NCBI GenBank assembly: GCA_019454105.1
Contig: CP075364.1
Span: 186,001-250,000 of the forward strand
Reading direction: 5' to 3'
Origin: Fimbriimonadaceae bacterium
GTDB taxonomy: Bacteria > Armatimonadota > Fimbriimonadia > Fimbriimonadales > Fimbriimonadaceae
Length of the DNA stretch: 64,000 nucleotides
A model generated the notes under the pieces. That model had not been told where the DNA came from and ran no database searches. It was given only the letters and a program-made list of their open reading frames with translations. Position numbers and translations under genes: made by a program. Shown piece after piece: positions 31,352 to 40,260 of the stretch (positions are counted from its first letter, which is position 1; every line of letters begins with the position of its first letter).

Positions 31352-32424
31352 TCCTTGGCTCGATACGGGTTGCAAAGTGGGTCGCCGATGACCACGTCCT
31401 TCCAACTGGTGACGAGGGACGCCATGTAGAACGACTCGGCCAACGTGTAGCCCCGTGTGTACCGGTCGAACAGGATTTCTGGGCGGGCCAAGGCGAACGT
31501 GTAAGGTTCGCTGACATATCCCTTGACCCCGGTGACGCCCCCGGCGATGAGGTCCGTGATGAGGCTCTGGCCGCTGTCGGTGGGCGAGAAAGTGCGGGCG
31601 CTGGTCGAGACGAACGTCTCGGCGATGGCCCCGGGAAGGAAGCGCAACCTGCGGTATTTCGCCAAGTCGAAGCTGGCGTCGTTGCTGCCCCAAGAGGCGT
31701 AGCCCGCCAAGGGTTCGGTCGGAGCGGCGAACGCTCCTGTCTGCTCAAGAGCGGTCACAAAGCCTCGGCGGGCGAGGAGGTCCGACGTCGTCTTCAGGGC
31801 GTCGTTGAGGGTCTTATAACCGTCACTGTCGCGGTTGGCGGCTTGGTCGAAGAAGAATGGCCCCTTCTCAGGTCGTGCCGCCACGGAGTTGTCGATGAGG
31901 CGCTTCACCGTGGCGACGCTCGGGCCGTCGAGTCGCGTGACGAGGAACATGCCGAACTTTTCGCTCGAAAAGGCTTCGTCCTTATTGAAGTAAGGGTTCA
32001 GAGACTGGCGGATCTGCTCCGGCTTCGGCTCCCGGATCGGGGTCAGGCCGAGGTTCATCGCGACCAAGCGACCATCGACCGAGTAGCCGTTGTCGTCACC
32101 GATCCGGAAAGGCACGCCTTTCGTGAGGACAATGAAGTCGATGCGGTTGTCCGACTTCTTGATCGCATCTTTGACTTTCTGAAGGATGCCGGCTTCAAAT
32201 TCGCCAGTACTGATGTTGTCGGTCGTGCTCGTGTCGATGCGGACGAGATTGGCCGTGGGGATCGCCCTTTTGGCCAAGTAATGTCCGGCGATCTCCTTGC
32301 TGTCGGCGCTCGCGATGTTTGTCACCACCAGGACTCGCTTGGCGTCGGAGCTCTCCCATGGTGAGGGTGCGGGAGACTGGGCGCAACCCGTGAGGGCCAA
32401 AGCGAACAGGGCAGACGACAACAT
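31348..32424 (-). CDS. TIGR03790-family lipoprotein
   Basis: About 358 residues. A short hydrophobic segment ends in the lipobox LTGC, so the mature protein is probably a lipoprotein. The body matches TIGR03790: RVLVVTNIASADSKEIAGHYLAKR, FIVLTKGVPFRI, and near the end GGVTGVKGYVSEPYTFALARPEILFDRY, VTSWKDVVIGDPLCNPY. The function of the family is unknown. I used the ATG at 32424; a TTG at 32442 overlaps the sufE stop as TTGA and would give a longer signal peptide. It is the last gene of the rhodanese-sufE run. Confidence 0.82.
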   Translation of the reverse strand: MLSSALFALALTGCAQSPAPSPWESSDAKRVLVVTNIASADSKEIAGHYLAKRAIPTANLVRIDTSTTDNISTGEFEAGILQKVKDAIKKSDNRIDFIVLTKGVPFRIGDDNGYSVDGRLVAMNLGLTPIREPKPEQIRQSLNPYFNKDEAFSSEKFGMFLVTRLDGPSVATVKRLIDNSVAARPEKGPFFFDQAANRDSDGYKTLNDALKTTSDLLARRGFVTALEQTGAFAAPTEPLAGYASWGSNDASFDLAKYRRLRFLPGAIAETFVSTSARTFSPTDSGQSLITDLIAGGVTGVKGYVSEPYTFALARPEILFDRYTRGYTLAESFYMASLVTSWKDVVIGDPLCNPYRAKD

Positions 32425-32438
32425 GGCAATAAAGGGGT

Positions 32439-32891
32439 TCAACCCGGCGCGGCCCCCGAGCGTTCCGCTTCTCGGGCAAGGGCCTTGACGAGTCTTACCA
32501 TGTTGGAGAGGCCGAGGCTCTTGCCCATCGAAAGTTCGCTTCCGAAGAGCTCGAATATGATTTCTTCGGGGACCCGCGCAGCGGCGTCCGGAGGTTCGCC
32601 GTTCAGGCCTCGTTTGAGCACCTCGGCGAGGGCCTTGGCCGAGACGCCCTGTGGGTTCTCGACAGCAAAGTCGAGAGCGAGCTTTCCCTCCAGGTCCAAG
32701 TTCACCCACGCGAACGCTTCGCTCTCGCAACCTGGCACTCGGTGCGACTCGTCAAACGGGCGCAGAGCTGTGTCCGTTCCGACCTCTCGGAAGCTCTCGG
32801 CCAACGCGACTAGAGCCTGGATCCGGTCTTGGCGGTCAGAAAGCAGCCTCAGGTCGTCGATGATCTCCTTGAGCGACGGAGGCAGGCCCAT
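32439..32891 (-). CDS. sufE: SufE-family cysteine-desulfurase sulfur acceptor
   Basis: About 150 residues. SufE accepts persulfide sulfur from SufS on a conserved Cys, here in HRVPGCESEAF (Cys about 55). Other family parts are SLKEIIDDLRLLSDRQDRI at the start and GLNGEPPDAAARVPEE, LGLSNMVRLVKAL near the end. I chose the ATG at 32891; a TTG two codons upstream overlaps the rhodanese stop. Being downstream of a rhodanese and away from sufBCD suggests a rhodanese-linked sulfur relay. Confidence 0.9.
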   Translation of the reverse strand: MGLPPSLKEIIDDLRLLSDRQDRIQALVALAESFREVGTDTALRPFDESHRVPGCESEAFAWVNLDLEGKLALDFAVENPQGVSAKALAEVLKRGLNGEPPDAAARVPEEIIFELFGSELSMGKSLGLSNMVRLVKALAREAERSGAAPG

Positions 32892-32893
32892 GG

Positions 32894-33739
32894 TCAACGC
32901 TCGATAGGGACACCGACGCTGTTACCCCACTCTGTCCAACTGCCGTCGTAGTTCCGCACTCTGGGATATCCGAGGATGTGCTTGAGAACGAACCAGGTGT
33001 GGCTCGAGCGTTCCCCAATCCGGCAATAAGCGACGACATCATCGGAGGGCGACAGTCCGGCTTCTTGCTCATAGATCTCTCTCAACCTCTCGATCGGCCA
33101 GAACTCGCCGGTCTCGGGATTCACAGCCCGGGCCCAGGGAACGTTCTTGGCCCCGGGGATGTGGCCGCCCCTCAGGGCGCCTTCGTTCGGGAAGTCGGGC
33201 ATATGGAGGCGGGTTCCGGCGAACTCTTCGGGGCTTCGCACGTCGATCAGCTTCGTTCTTCCCAGGCTTGCAAGCACTTCGTCGCGAAAAAGGCGATCGG
33301 TCTTGTCGTCCCTTTCGGAGGCGACATAGTCCGTCTGAGCGAACGCGGGGACTTCCGTCGTCATCTCCCGACCCTCATTGAGCCACTTGATCCTTCCGCC
33401 GTCCATGATGGAGGCCCTGGTGTGTCCAAAAAGCGCCGCCACCCAAAGGGAGTAGCACGCCCACCAGTTGTTCCGGTCTCCGTAGAACACCAAGTGAGTC
33501 TCAGGTGTGACGCCGATCCGTGACATCAAGGCAGAGAAGCCCTGCTTGTCGACGTAGTCGCGACGCAGGGGGTCGTTCAAGTCGCGTGTCCAGTCGACTT
33601 CGACCGCGTTAGGAAGGTGTCCCGTCGAATAGAGCAGCGGATCCTCGTTCGACTCGATGACGCGCACTGTCGGGTCGTCCAGTCTCTCTGCCACCCATGA
33701 CGTGCTGACCAAAGGCTGATATCCGGTCTGTGCGGCCAT
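32894..33739 (-). CDS. sseA: Thiosulfate sulfurtransferase (tandem rhodanese)
   Basis: 281 residues, two rhodanese domains. The first (residues 10-120) is inactive; the second has the active Cys in [16 protein letters not shown]. The signatures [16 protein letters not shown] and [11 protein letters not shown] are typical of SseA/CysA-type enzymes, which move sulfane sulfur from thiosulfate to thiols or cyanide. It stops three bases before the sufE start. A palindrome-centred divergent promoter region lies upstream. Confidence 0.9.
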   Translation of the reverse strand: MAAQTGYQPLVSTSWVAERLDDPTVRVIESNEDPLLYSTGHLPNAVEVDWTRDLNDPLRRDYVDKQGFSALMSRIGVTPETHLVFYGDRNNWWACYSLWVAALFGHTRASIMDGGRIKWLNEGREMTTEVPAFAQTDYVASERDDKTDRLFRDEVLASLGRTKLIDVRSPEEFAGTRLHMPDFPNEGALRGGHIPGAKNVPWARAVNPETGEFWPIERLREIYEQEAGLSPSDDVVAYCRIGERSSHTWFVLKHILGYPRVRNYDGSWTEWGNSVGVPIER

Positions 33740-33751
33740 GATTTACTCAGG

Positions 33752-33795
33752 ATACTAAATGAACAGCCAAGAGCTCTTGGACAGTCGGCTATTCT
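33752..33795. promoter_or_regulatory. Palindrome at the centre of divergent promoters
   Basis: The perfect 14-base palindrome CCAAGAGCTCTTGG (33767-33780) lies between sseA (-) and the lipoprotein gene (+). TAGTAT (33752-33757, minus) and TATTCT (33790-33795, plus) are placed so that exactly 17 bases separate each from the nearer-strand half-site. The palindrome therefore covers both -35 regions and could be an operator for one regulator controlling both genes. Confidence 0.45.
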
Positions 33796-33804
33796 AGGGA
33801 CCTC

Positions 33805-34722
33805 ATGTGGGCAAAAAGTCTCCTCATTTTCGGAGCTGCCGTAGTCATCGCCGGTTGCGGCAACGTTAGCAGTTCCAGCGAACTCGCTGCCGACGGCAGC
33901 ATCGTCCAGCGGGTCCGACTTTCGGTGCCAAAGGCAGAGCTTCCCAGCCCTGAGCCGCCCCCTGCGCTCGCAGACCTCGTGAAGTTCGCTCCTGACGGAG
34001 GCTGGAAGACGGAGGAGTCTTCGGACGACAACTCGAAGTGGATCGAGGGCGTCCGCTCTCGAGGGACTGGCGAGGCGCTGCCGATGTTCGTGGTCCACGA
34101 CAAGAAGGGCGCCTACCTGCAGTCTTCCTGTCGAGTCGAGAAGACCGCGGACGGAATGCTGGTCTTCACCGAAACGTACGAATGGGTGCGAGAGATCAAG
34201 AACCCGCCGCTGAGCCAGACGGCGGGAATGTTTGACGAACTCAAGAAGGACTTTGACAAGGCCGAACTGACGGACGACCAAGCGAAAGCCATGGAGCGCG
34301 AGCTCGGCGAGATGGTCTGGTACACCGTCTTCGGGCCGAGCGACCCGCTCCTCGGGCTCTTGATGACGAACCCGGCCGCTGCCGAGAAGCGCATGGGGTC
34401 GCTCATGGGCACAAAGATGATCGAGATTGTCTCGAAGTACGCTGGGGACAAAATGACCCGCGACGAGATCATCGCCGTCGTGCGGGAAGGCAAGAAGAAG
34501 GTCACCGAGGCGGGCGGCTTCAACCGGGACAAACAGATGTCCGAGTCGGCTTCTGAAGAGGAGCCCAACCTCATGGGGATGCTTGTCGCGATCAAGGGCC
34601 CGGGTCGGATGGTCGAGAGCAACGGGATCTACGACCCGATCGAGAACGAGGTGTACTGGTCGTTCTACGATATGTCGGCGCAGATCGGGCCTGTGGTTCT
34701 TCGGGCCGTCTTCCAGCCTTAG
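33805..34722 (+). CDS. Lipoprotein of unknown function
   Basis: 305 residues with a lipoprotein signal peptide (SLLIFGAAVVIAGCGN, lipobox IAGC). The mature part begins with a Ser-rich linker and SSELAADGSIVQRVRL. A helical middle (LKKDFDKAELTDDQAKAMERE) and a closing strand region (NGIYDPIENEVYWSFYDM) follow. I recognise no family. It is transcribed divergently from sseA and lies 25 bases before the HerA-like gene, so the two may be cotranscribed. Confidence 0.65.
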   Translation: MWAKSLLIFGAAVVIAGCGNVSSSSELAADGSIVQRVRLSVPKAELPSPEPPPALADLVKFAPDGGWKTEESSDDNSKWIEGVRSRGTGEALPMFVVHDKKGAYLQSSCRVEKTADGMLVFTETYEWVREIKNPPLSQTAGMFDELKKDFDKAELTDDQAKAMERELGEMVWYTVFGPSDPLLGLLMTNPAAAEKRMGSLMGTKMIEIVSKYAGDKMTRDEIIAVVREGKKKVTEAGGFNRDKQMSESASEEEPNLMGMLVAIKGPGRMVESNGIYDPIENEVYWSFYDMSAQIGPVVLRAVFQP

Positions 34723-34732
34723 GTCGGAGGGG

Positions 34733-34738
34733 TAACCT
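34733..34738 (+). promoter_or_regulatory. Candidate -10 (TAACCT) before the HerA-like gene
   Basis: TAACCT ends nine bases before the ATG at 34748, in the 25-base gap after the lipoprotein gene. Pattern only; no convincing -35. Confidence 0.2.
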
Positions 34739-34747
34739 CACCTTCGA

Positions 34748-36256
34748 ATGAGCGACGAGATCTACTTCGGACAAGGCGCCAGGGCCGTCAACTTCCAGCC
34801 GAAGTTCGGCAACCGCCATGGCCTCATCGCCGGGGCGACGGGAACCGGCAAGACGGTCAGTCTTCAAGTCTTGGCCGAAGGCTTCAGCGCCCGGGGCGTT
34901 CCCGTCTTCATGGCCGACGTGAAAAGCGACTTGTCCGGGATCAGCCAGGCGGGCGGGGGCAACCCCAAGCTCGAAGAGCGGGCCAAGCAGATCGGTATTG
35001 ACTTGCAGTACCGAGGCTTCCCGGTCGTTTATTGGGACGTCTTCGGCGAGAAGGGGCATCCGGTGCGGGCGACGGTGAGCGAGATGGGCCCGTTGCTGCT
35101 GTCTCGGATGCTCGGGCTCAACGACACGCAAGAAGGGGTCTTAAACGTCGCGTTCAAGGTCGCCGACGACGAGGGACTGCTGCTTCTCGACATGAAGGAT
35201 CTGAGGTCGATGCTGACCTTTGTGGCCGACAACGCCGACCAGATCCGGGTCAGCTATGGCAACGTCAGCCCGGCGACGGTGGGGACGATCCAGCGTGCCT
35301 TGCTCGTGCTTGAAGAGCAGGGAGGGTCGCAGTTCTTCGGTGAACCCGCCCTGAAGCTCAAGGACTTGATGCGTACCAACATCGACGGTCGTGGGTTCAT
35401 CAGCCTGCTTGCTGCGGAGCGATTGATGCAGAGCCCGAGGCTCTACGCGACCTTCTTGCTGTGGCTCTTGAGCGAGCTGTTCGAGGGGTTGCCGGAAGTC
35501 GGGGACTTGGACCAGCCGAAGCTCGTGTTCTTCTTCGACGAGGCCCACTTGCTGTTTGACGATGCGCCACCGGCCTTGGTGGACAAGGTCGAACAGGTCG
35601 TCCGACTGATCCGGTCAAAGGGTGTCGGGGTCTTCTTCGTCACTCAAAACCCGTTGGACGTGCCCGACAAGGTCTTGGGCCAGCTTGGCAACCGGGTCCA
35701 GCACGCGCTTCGGGCCTTCACTCCCAGGGATCAGAAGGCGGTGAGTTCGGCGGCCGACACGTTCCGGCCGAACCCCGCGTTCAAGACGAGCGAGGTGATC
35801 ACCCAGTTGGCCGTGGGCGAGGCCCTAGTTTCGTTCCTCGAGGAGAAAGGCGTCCCGATGGTCGTCGAGCGGACTCTCGTGAGGCCGCCCGACTCTCGTC
35901 TAGGCCCAGCCACAGACGATGAGCGCGCCAAGGCCATCGCCGGAAGCCCGGTCTCAGGCGAGTACGACGAAGCGATCGACCGAGAGTCGGCCTTTGAGAA
36001 GCTGAGGGCCAAGGCGGAGGAGGCGACCCGAGAGCGTGAACAGGCCGAAGCGGCCAAGGTTGAGGCCAAGGCCCAAGCCGAAGCGGCCAAAGTCGCCGCG
36101 AGGGAAGAGGCGGCGCGGCGACGCGACCCGCTGGCCCCCGAGAACATGGTCAAGACGATCGTGCGCTCGGTCGTCGTCACTTCTGGAGCCCATTTCGGCC
36201 GTCAACTGGTGCGAGGCGTGCTAGGCGGATTGTTGAAAGGCTCGAAAGGAAAGTGA
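34748..36256 (+). CDS. HerA/YjgR-type ATPase (DUF853)
   Basis: 502 residues, the normal length of YjgR/DUF853 proteins. The Walker A is [14 protein letters not shown] (about 28-41); DVKSDLSGI follows; the Walker B is [16 protein letters not shown] (about 256-271), then [15 protein letters not shown] and [17 protein letters not shown]. The C-terminus has a charged Ala/Glu/Lys coiled coil (about 420-460) before a final hydrophobic patch. Family members are related to HerA/FtsK translocases; a DNA-related or membrane-linked pump role is assumed but not established. It converges with the CoA-transferase gene. Confidence 0.9.
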   Translation: MSDEIYFGQGARAVNFQPKFGNRHGLIAGATGTGKTVSLQVLAEGFSARGVPVFMADVKSDLSGISQAGGGNPKLEERAKQIGIDLQYRGFPVVYWDVFGEKGHPVRATVSEMGPLLLSRMLGLNDTQEGVLNVAFKVADDEGLLLLDMKDLRSMLTFVADNADQIRVSYGNVSPATVGTIQRALLVLEEQGGSQFFGEPALKLKDLMRTNIDGRGFISLLAAERLMQSPRLYATFLLWLLSELFEGLPEVGDLDQPKLVFFFDEAHLLFDDAPPALVDKVEQVVRLIRSKGVGVFFVTQNPLDVPDKVLGQLGNRVQHALRAFTPRDQKAVSSAADTFRPNPAFKTSEVITQLAVGEALVSFLEEKGVPMVVERTLVRPPDSRLGPATDDERAKAIAGSPVSGEYDEAIDRESAFEKLRAKAEEATREREQAEAAKVEAKAQAEAAKVAAREEAARRRDPLAPENMVKTIVRSVVVTSGAHFGRQLVRGVLGGLLKGSKGK

Positions 36257-36274
36257 GGCCAAAGGCTCCTTGGC

Positions 36275-37543
36275 TCATCGATGGAAACGCTCGACGGCCG
36301 CACGTTCCAGGGCTTCGCGATGGTCGGGATGGGCGATGTCGATGAGGGCTGTGGCTCTTTGCCGCAGGTTCTTCCCGTAAAGGTCGGCGACCCCGTGCTC
36401 CGTCACGACAAAGTGGACATGTGCCCGTGTCGTGACGACACCGGCCCCTGGCTTGAGAACTGGAACGATCCGGCTCTCGCCCTTCGATGTGGTGCTAGGG
36501 AGAGCGAAGATCGGTTTGCCGCCCGGGCTGAGCGACGCGCCCCGGACAAAGTCCATTTGGCCGCCGACCCCGCTGTAGAGCTTGGTTCCAATCGAATCGG
36601 CGCATACCTGTCCGGTCAAGTCGATCTCAATCGCGCTGTTGATGGCGGTCATCTTGGGGAGCTTCCTGATCGCGCTCGTGTCATTCACATTGGCGATGTC
36701 GAGCAGCAAGACGCGCGGATTGTCGTCGACGAAATCATAGAGCCGCTTCGTGCCGCTCACGAATCCGCTCACGACTTTGCCGCGATAGAGGGTCTTCTCT
36801 TCTCCGGTAACGACGCCTGACTCAACCAGGTCAACGAGGCCGTCGCTGAACATTTCGGTATGGACGCCCAGTCGACGGTGGCCAGACAGCGCGGCCAGCA
36901 CCGCGTTGGGGATCGCCCCGATCCCCATCTGAAGAGTCGCACCGTCTTCGACCAGTTCTGCGACGCGGGCTCCGATCTTCACGTCCCTCTCGGTCATGGG
37001 AGGCGGTGGCATCTCGATGAGGGGATGGTCGACTTCGACGAACTGATGAAACATGGACACCGGCAAGTTCCCGTCGCCATGGGTGCGCGGCATGTTTGGG
37101 TTGACCTGGGCCACAACTCGCTCGGCCGACTCCACCGCGGCGAGACTGCAATCGACAGAGACCCCAAGCGAGACGCACCCGTGTTTGTCGGGCGGCGAGA
37201 CAGTGACGAAGGCCCAATCGAGCGGCATGACCCCTTTGCGGAACAGCGCTGGGATCTCGCTCAAGAAGACCGGGACATAGTCGGCCCTGCCTTCGGCGAC
37301 GGCTTGGCGGACGTTGCTTCCGATGAAAAGATTGTTGACAAAGAAGCTGTCCTGAAACTCGGGCCTGGCGTAAGTCGCATCGCCTTCGGTGTGCAGATGC
37401 ACGATTTCGACTCCGCGCAATTCGTCAGCTCTGGCGACCAGGGCGTCCATGAGGCAGCGAGGAAACGCGCTCATTCCATGGACATAGATCCTCTGCCTTG
37501 ACCGAACCTCGCTGACCGCCTCGTCCGGCGAGACCGTCGACAT
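36275..37543 (-). CDS. Acetyl-CoA hydrolase/transferase family (4-hydroxybutyrate CoA-transferase-like)
   Basis: About 422 residues. The catalytic Glu is in HTEMFSDGLVDL; other family segments are SPPDKHGCVSLGVSVD, LQMGIGAIPNAV, the oxyanion-loop GVGGQMDFVRGA and VTEHGVADLYGKNLRQRA. Class I CoA-transferases of this type move CoA between acetyl-CoA and acids such as succinate, butyrate or 4-hydroxybutyrate; the exact acceptor cannot be read from sequence. I chose the ATG at 37543; a GTG directly before it adds one residue. Confidence 0.88.
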   Translation of the reverse strand: MSTVSPDEAVSEVRSRQRIYVHGMSAFPRCLMDALVARADELRGVEIVHLHTEGDATYARPEFQDSFFVNNLFIGSNVRQAVAEGRADYVPVFLSEIPALFRKGVMPLDWAFVTVSPPDKHGCVSLGVSVDCSLAAVESAERVVAQVNPNMPRTHGDGNLPVSMFHQFVEVDHPLIEMPPPPMTERDVKIGARVAELVEDGATLQMGIGAIPNAVLAALSGHRRLGVHTEMFSDGLVDLVESGVVTGEEKTLYRGKVVSGFVSGTKRLYDFVDDNPRVLLLDIANVNDTSAIRKLPKMTAINSAIEIDLTGQVCADSIGTKLYSGVGGQMDFVRGASLSPGGKPIFALPSTTSKGESRIVPVLKPGAGVVTTRAHVHFVVTEHGVADLYGKNLRQRATALIDIAHPDHREALERAAVERFHR

Positions 37544-37578
37544 CACGGCAGGAGTCTATCTTGCCGACAGCCTTCTCT

Positions 37579-38439
37579 CTAGGTGTCGGCCGCCCCGCCG
37601 ATGATCCCGCTCAAGTCGGTAGGGAGTGTGTAGGTGTCGCACTCGGGTGCGTTGTTCTTACATCCGCTGATCGACTTTCCTTCGATCTTGCCTGTGCGCT
37701 TGTAATGCTTGGAGTGGCCGTCAGCGAACGAGATGTTGAATCCGTTGGCGTGCCGTGGATCCGCGGGCATGATGTTCCCAGCGAAAAACCCGTCGTTGAT
37801 CAGCTCTTGGAAAGTCGGCTTTTTGAATCCCGGTGGGATCTCGCCGTCTGGAGTGTTGGGCAGCAGGAGGAACGCGTCATAGAAAGCGACCGTCTTGGCG
37901 ATCTCCTGGCACATACCACTGTGGATGGTTGGGTCGTCGTCACCCAGGCTGGCGATCCCAGGATCTTGGAAAAGAGCCCAGTTGAAGCCGTAGCTGCTCT
38001 TCTTGCTGAACTCCGTGAACCTCACGTTGGGCGGTGTCTGGATTCCAAAGGTCCAAGGGAACAGATTGTCGAGATTAACGGAGCCGATCTTACTGGGACA
38101 CTGCTGGACTTCCTTTGACTTCGTGTACGGCTGGTGGGCGTCGTACACGGTGAAAAAGTCGTTCTCGGTGTCAAAAATCAACTGAAGCACCGCGCCGGCG
38201 TTGCCGCCAAGGTTGCGCTGCCTGCTATAGAGACTTTGGGCGAAGAAATCGTTGTTGTCTCCCAGATAGAGCTGGACAGCCGTCGCCAGCTGCTTGTTGT
38301 TCGACAGGCAGGCCGAGGACTTGGCCGCCTCCTTGGCTTGGGCGAACACAGGGAACAGGATCGCGGCCAAAATGGCAATGATGGCGATGACCACGAGGAG
38401 CTCGATCAGCGTGAAGGCCCGGCGGCGGAGACTCATCAT
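37579..38439 (-). CDS. Type II secretion/type IV pseudopilin-like protein with DUF1559-type C-terminus
   Basis: 286 residues. After a short basic leader comes the class III prepilin signal [20 protein letters not shown], cut before Phe by a prepilin peptidase, and the Armatimonadota-typical [12 protein letters not shown]. The globular part has [19 protein letters not shown] and ends with the H-x9-DG motif [13 protein letters not shown], as in DUF1559 and related pseudopilins. These proteins are numerous in this phylum and in Planctomycetes; their individual roles are mostly unknown. I chose the ATG at 38439; ATG 38436 is also possible. The upstream extension to 38478 is not part of a prepilin leader. 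Confidence 0.93.
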   Translation of the reverse strand: MMSLRRRAFTLIELLVVIAIIAILAAILFPVFAQAKEAAKSSACLSNNKQLATAVQLYLGDNNDFFAQSLYSRQRNLGGNAGAVLQLIFDTENDFFTVYDAHQPYTKSKEVQQCPSKIGSVNLDNLFPWTFGIQTPPNVRFTEFSKKSSYGFNWALFQDPGIASLGDDDPTIHSGMCQEIAKTVAFYDAFLLLPNTPDGEIPPGFKKPTFQELINDGFFAGNIMPADPRHANGFNISFADGHSKHYKRTGKIEGKSISGCKNNAPECDTYTLPTDLSGIIGGAADT

Positions 38440-38448
38440 TAACCAGCC

Positions 38449-38479
38449 AGTATGGCGCTTCTGATTGTTTAGAAACAAT
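38449..38479 (-). promoter_or_regulatory. Pseudopilin promoter with inverted repeat on the -35
   Basis: On the minus strand TTGTTT (38473-38478) and CATACT (38449-38454) are 18 bases apart; the latter ends nine bases before the ATG. The repeat ATTGTTT-AG-AAACAAT (38464-38479) covers the -35, which suggests repressor or activator binding. Confidence 0.45.
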
Positions 38480-38552
38480 TAACGATTGTGAGGGTCGCTA
38501 TGAGGCCGGAAAGAGGAGGCACCGACCTTCCAGGTAGTCTGGCGTCCGATCA

Positions 38553-38714
38553 ATGAGCGCCATCCGAGTCCTCGCCTGCTTGATCCTGCCGCCCTTGGCG
38601 GTGCTCGATAAAGGGTTCAAGGCTATTCTCCTGACCGCCGTTCTGACTTTTTTGGGTTGGATTCCAGGTGTCGTCGCCGCTCTGGTCTATTCTTCCAAGC
38701 CGGTCAAGGCTTAG
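38553..38714 (+). CDS. YqaE/Pmp3-family small membrane protein
   Basis: A 53-residue gene: MSAIRVLACLILPPLAVLDK followed by GFKAILLTAVLTFLGWIPG and VVAALVYSSKPVKA. Two hydrophobic helices joined by a short loop, with LPPLAV and the LGWIPGVVAAL segment, match the Pmp3/YqaE (UPF0057) family. These proteolipid-like proteins occur across life and affect membrane potential and salt or cold tolerance. TAGTCT (38535-38540) lies 12 bases before the ATG. It sits between the pseudopilin (divergent) and the SLH-like gene (convergent, four-base gap). Confidence 0.88.
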   Translation: MSAIRVLACLILPPLAVLDKGFKAILLTAVLTFLGWIPGVVAALVYSSKPVKA

Positions 38715-38718
38715 GCGC

Positions 38719-39246
38719 TCACCTCATCATCCGAGGTGTGAACCGAGGGTCTGGCTCCGTTGTCAGGGCGGCCACTTGACTGAAGAAGTGCCCGAGAGCC
38801 GTTCCCGCTTGACTGACCGTGAGCGTCGGCTCGGGGCCGACAGCAAGCGGCCCGACCGGAGCGACAAGCCCAAACGACACGAGACTCTTCAACGCTGGGC
38901 GGTCGGCCTCGGGGTTCCGTTCGTCGATCACGGCCAAGTTGACGCGGTTGCCATACGGAGTGAACCGAAACTTGGGACTGAACTGTCCTTTGAGGCGTGA
39001 AAGGTGGGCGATGACTTCGCTCCGAGTCACTGGCTCCTCGCCCCGGTCATAGGGTCTGGCTGCTGGGACGGGCATGTCGAGTCCCCGGGCGGCGGCCCAT
39101 GTGAGCCTGTCGGCGGCTCCATAGAACTCTGATCGGGTGGCTGGCCTTTCTGGCAGCGGGGCCGGCTTGGCGGCGCCTAAGCCGGTCTTGTCCTGGGCCA
39201 CCATCGTGGCGGCGACCAGCAGAAGTCCAAGACCCGTCAGCCTCAC
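38719..39246 (-). CDS. Small secreted SLH-like protein
   Basis: 175 residues with a signal peptide (MRLTGLGLLLVAATMVAQ). The mature part has two segments that resemble S-layer-homology repeats: TRSEFYGAADRLTWAAA and VTRSEVIAHLSRLKGQF, then a segment with SFGLVAPVG and LTVSQAGTALGHFFSQV. The match is weak and should be treated as tentative. The start overlaps the mreB stop as ATGA, so it is coupled to murA-mreB. Confidence 0.65.
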   Translation of the reverse strand: MRLTGLGLLLVAATMVAQDKTGLGAAKPAPLPERPATRSEFYGAADRLTWAAARGLDMPVPAARPYDRGEEPVTRSEVIAHLSRLKGQFSPKFRFTPYGNRVNLAVIDERNPEADRPALKSLVSFGLVAPVGPLAVGPEPTLTVSQAGTALGHFFSQVAALTTEPDPRFTPRMMR

Positions 39247-40256
39247 AACCGAGTCACCGCCCCGCTCTTGATGATCTCGTCGAGGCCTTCGAGGGCGCGC
39301 CCCGTACCGACCGCGACGGAGTGGAGCGCATTGTCGGCGACCTCGACAGGAATCTGTGTGATCTCTGAGAGCAACCTGTCGAGCCCTCGCAGAAGCGCTC
39401 CTCCGCCCGTGAGCATGATGCCTCTTTGAATGATGTCGCTCGCCAATTCGGGCGGCGTCCTTTCCAGCACGGAGCAGAGTTTCTCGGCGATCTGCCGCAC
39501 CGGTTCGGTCAAGGCATCGCGGATCTCCTCGCTGGTGACTTCGATCGTCTTGGGAAGACCTGCCACCAGGTCGCGACCCCGAATCGGCATGCGAAGCTCT
39601 TGCTCGAGCGGATAAGCCGATCCCACCCTGATCTTCACTTCTTCTGCCGTTTGGTCGCCGATCATGAGGTTGTAGGCGTTGCGAATGTGGCGGACGATAG
39701 CCTCGTCCATCTTGTTGCCCCCGACCCTCAAGCTTTCGGAGATCACGATCCCGCCCAAGGAGACGACAGCGATGTCGGTAGTGCCGCCTCCGATATCGAC
39801 GATCATGTTGCCGGCGGCGTTAGCGATGGGGAGGCCGCAGCCGATGGCGGCCGCCATGGGTTCTTCGATCGTCATGGCCCGGCCAAATCCGGCTGCGTGC
39901 GCCGCTTTGATCACGGCGCGCCTTTCGACGTTGGTGACCCCGCTGGGGACGCAAATGAGGACGGTCGGCCGAAAGAGTTGGGCCCGGCCGCAAGTCTTGA
40001 GCCTGATGAACTCGAGCATCTTATGGGTCACGGTGTAGTCGGCGATCACCCCGTCTTTCAGCGGACGGATGGCCATGATGTTGCCTGGGGTCCTTCCGAT
40101 CATCTCACGGGCGGCGTTTCCAACAGCGAGGACGCGCTTGTTCGTCGTGCTGACGGCCACGACGGTCGGTTCGCTCAGGATGATGCCCTTTCCCCGCCGA
40201 TAGACCAGGATATTGGCCGTACCAAGGTCGATACCGATCTCAGGGACGAGTCTCAA
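39243..40256 (-). CDS. mreB: Rod shape-determining protein MreB
   Basis: 337 residues, an actin-fold ATPase that organises lateral wall synthesis. Motifs: IGIDLGTANILVY (phosphate 1), IMAIRPLKDGVIADY, CVPSGVTNVERRAV, MIVDIGGGTTDIAV (phosphate 2) and IMLTGGGALLRGLD (adenosine). The start is a TTG at 40256, four bases after the murA stop; no other start fits the conserved N-terminus. mreC and mreD are not downstream, where a small SLH-like gene is found instead. Confidence 0.96.
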   Translation of the reverse strand: MRLVPEIGIDLGTANILVYRRGKGIILSEPTVVAVSTTNKRVLAVGNAAREMIGRTPGNIMAIRPLKDGVIADYTVTHKMLEFIRLKTCGRAQLFRPTVLICVPSGVTNVERRAVIKAAHAAGFGRAMTIEEPMAAAIGCGLPIANAAGNMIVDIGGGTTDIAVVSLGGIVISESLRVGGNKMDEAIVRHIRNAYNLMIGDQTAEEVKIRVGSAYPLEQELRMPIRGRDLVAGLPKTIEVTSEEIRDALTEPVRQIAEKLCSVLERTPPELASDIIQRGIMLTGGGALLRGLDRLLSEITQIPVEVADNALHSVAVGTGRALEGLDEIIKSGAVTRL

Positions 40257-40260
40257 GGTT

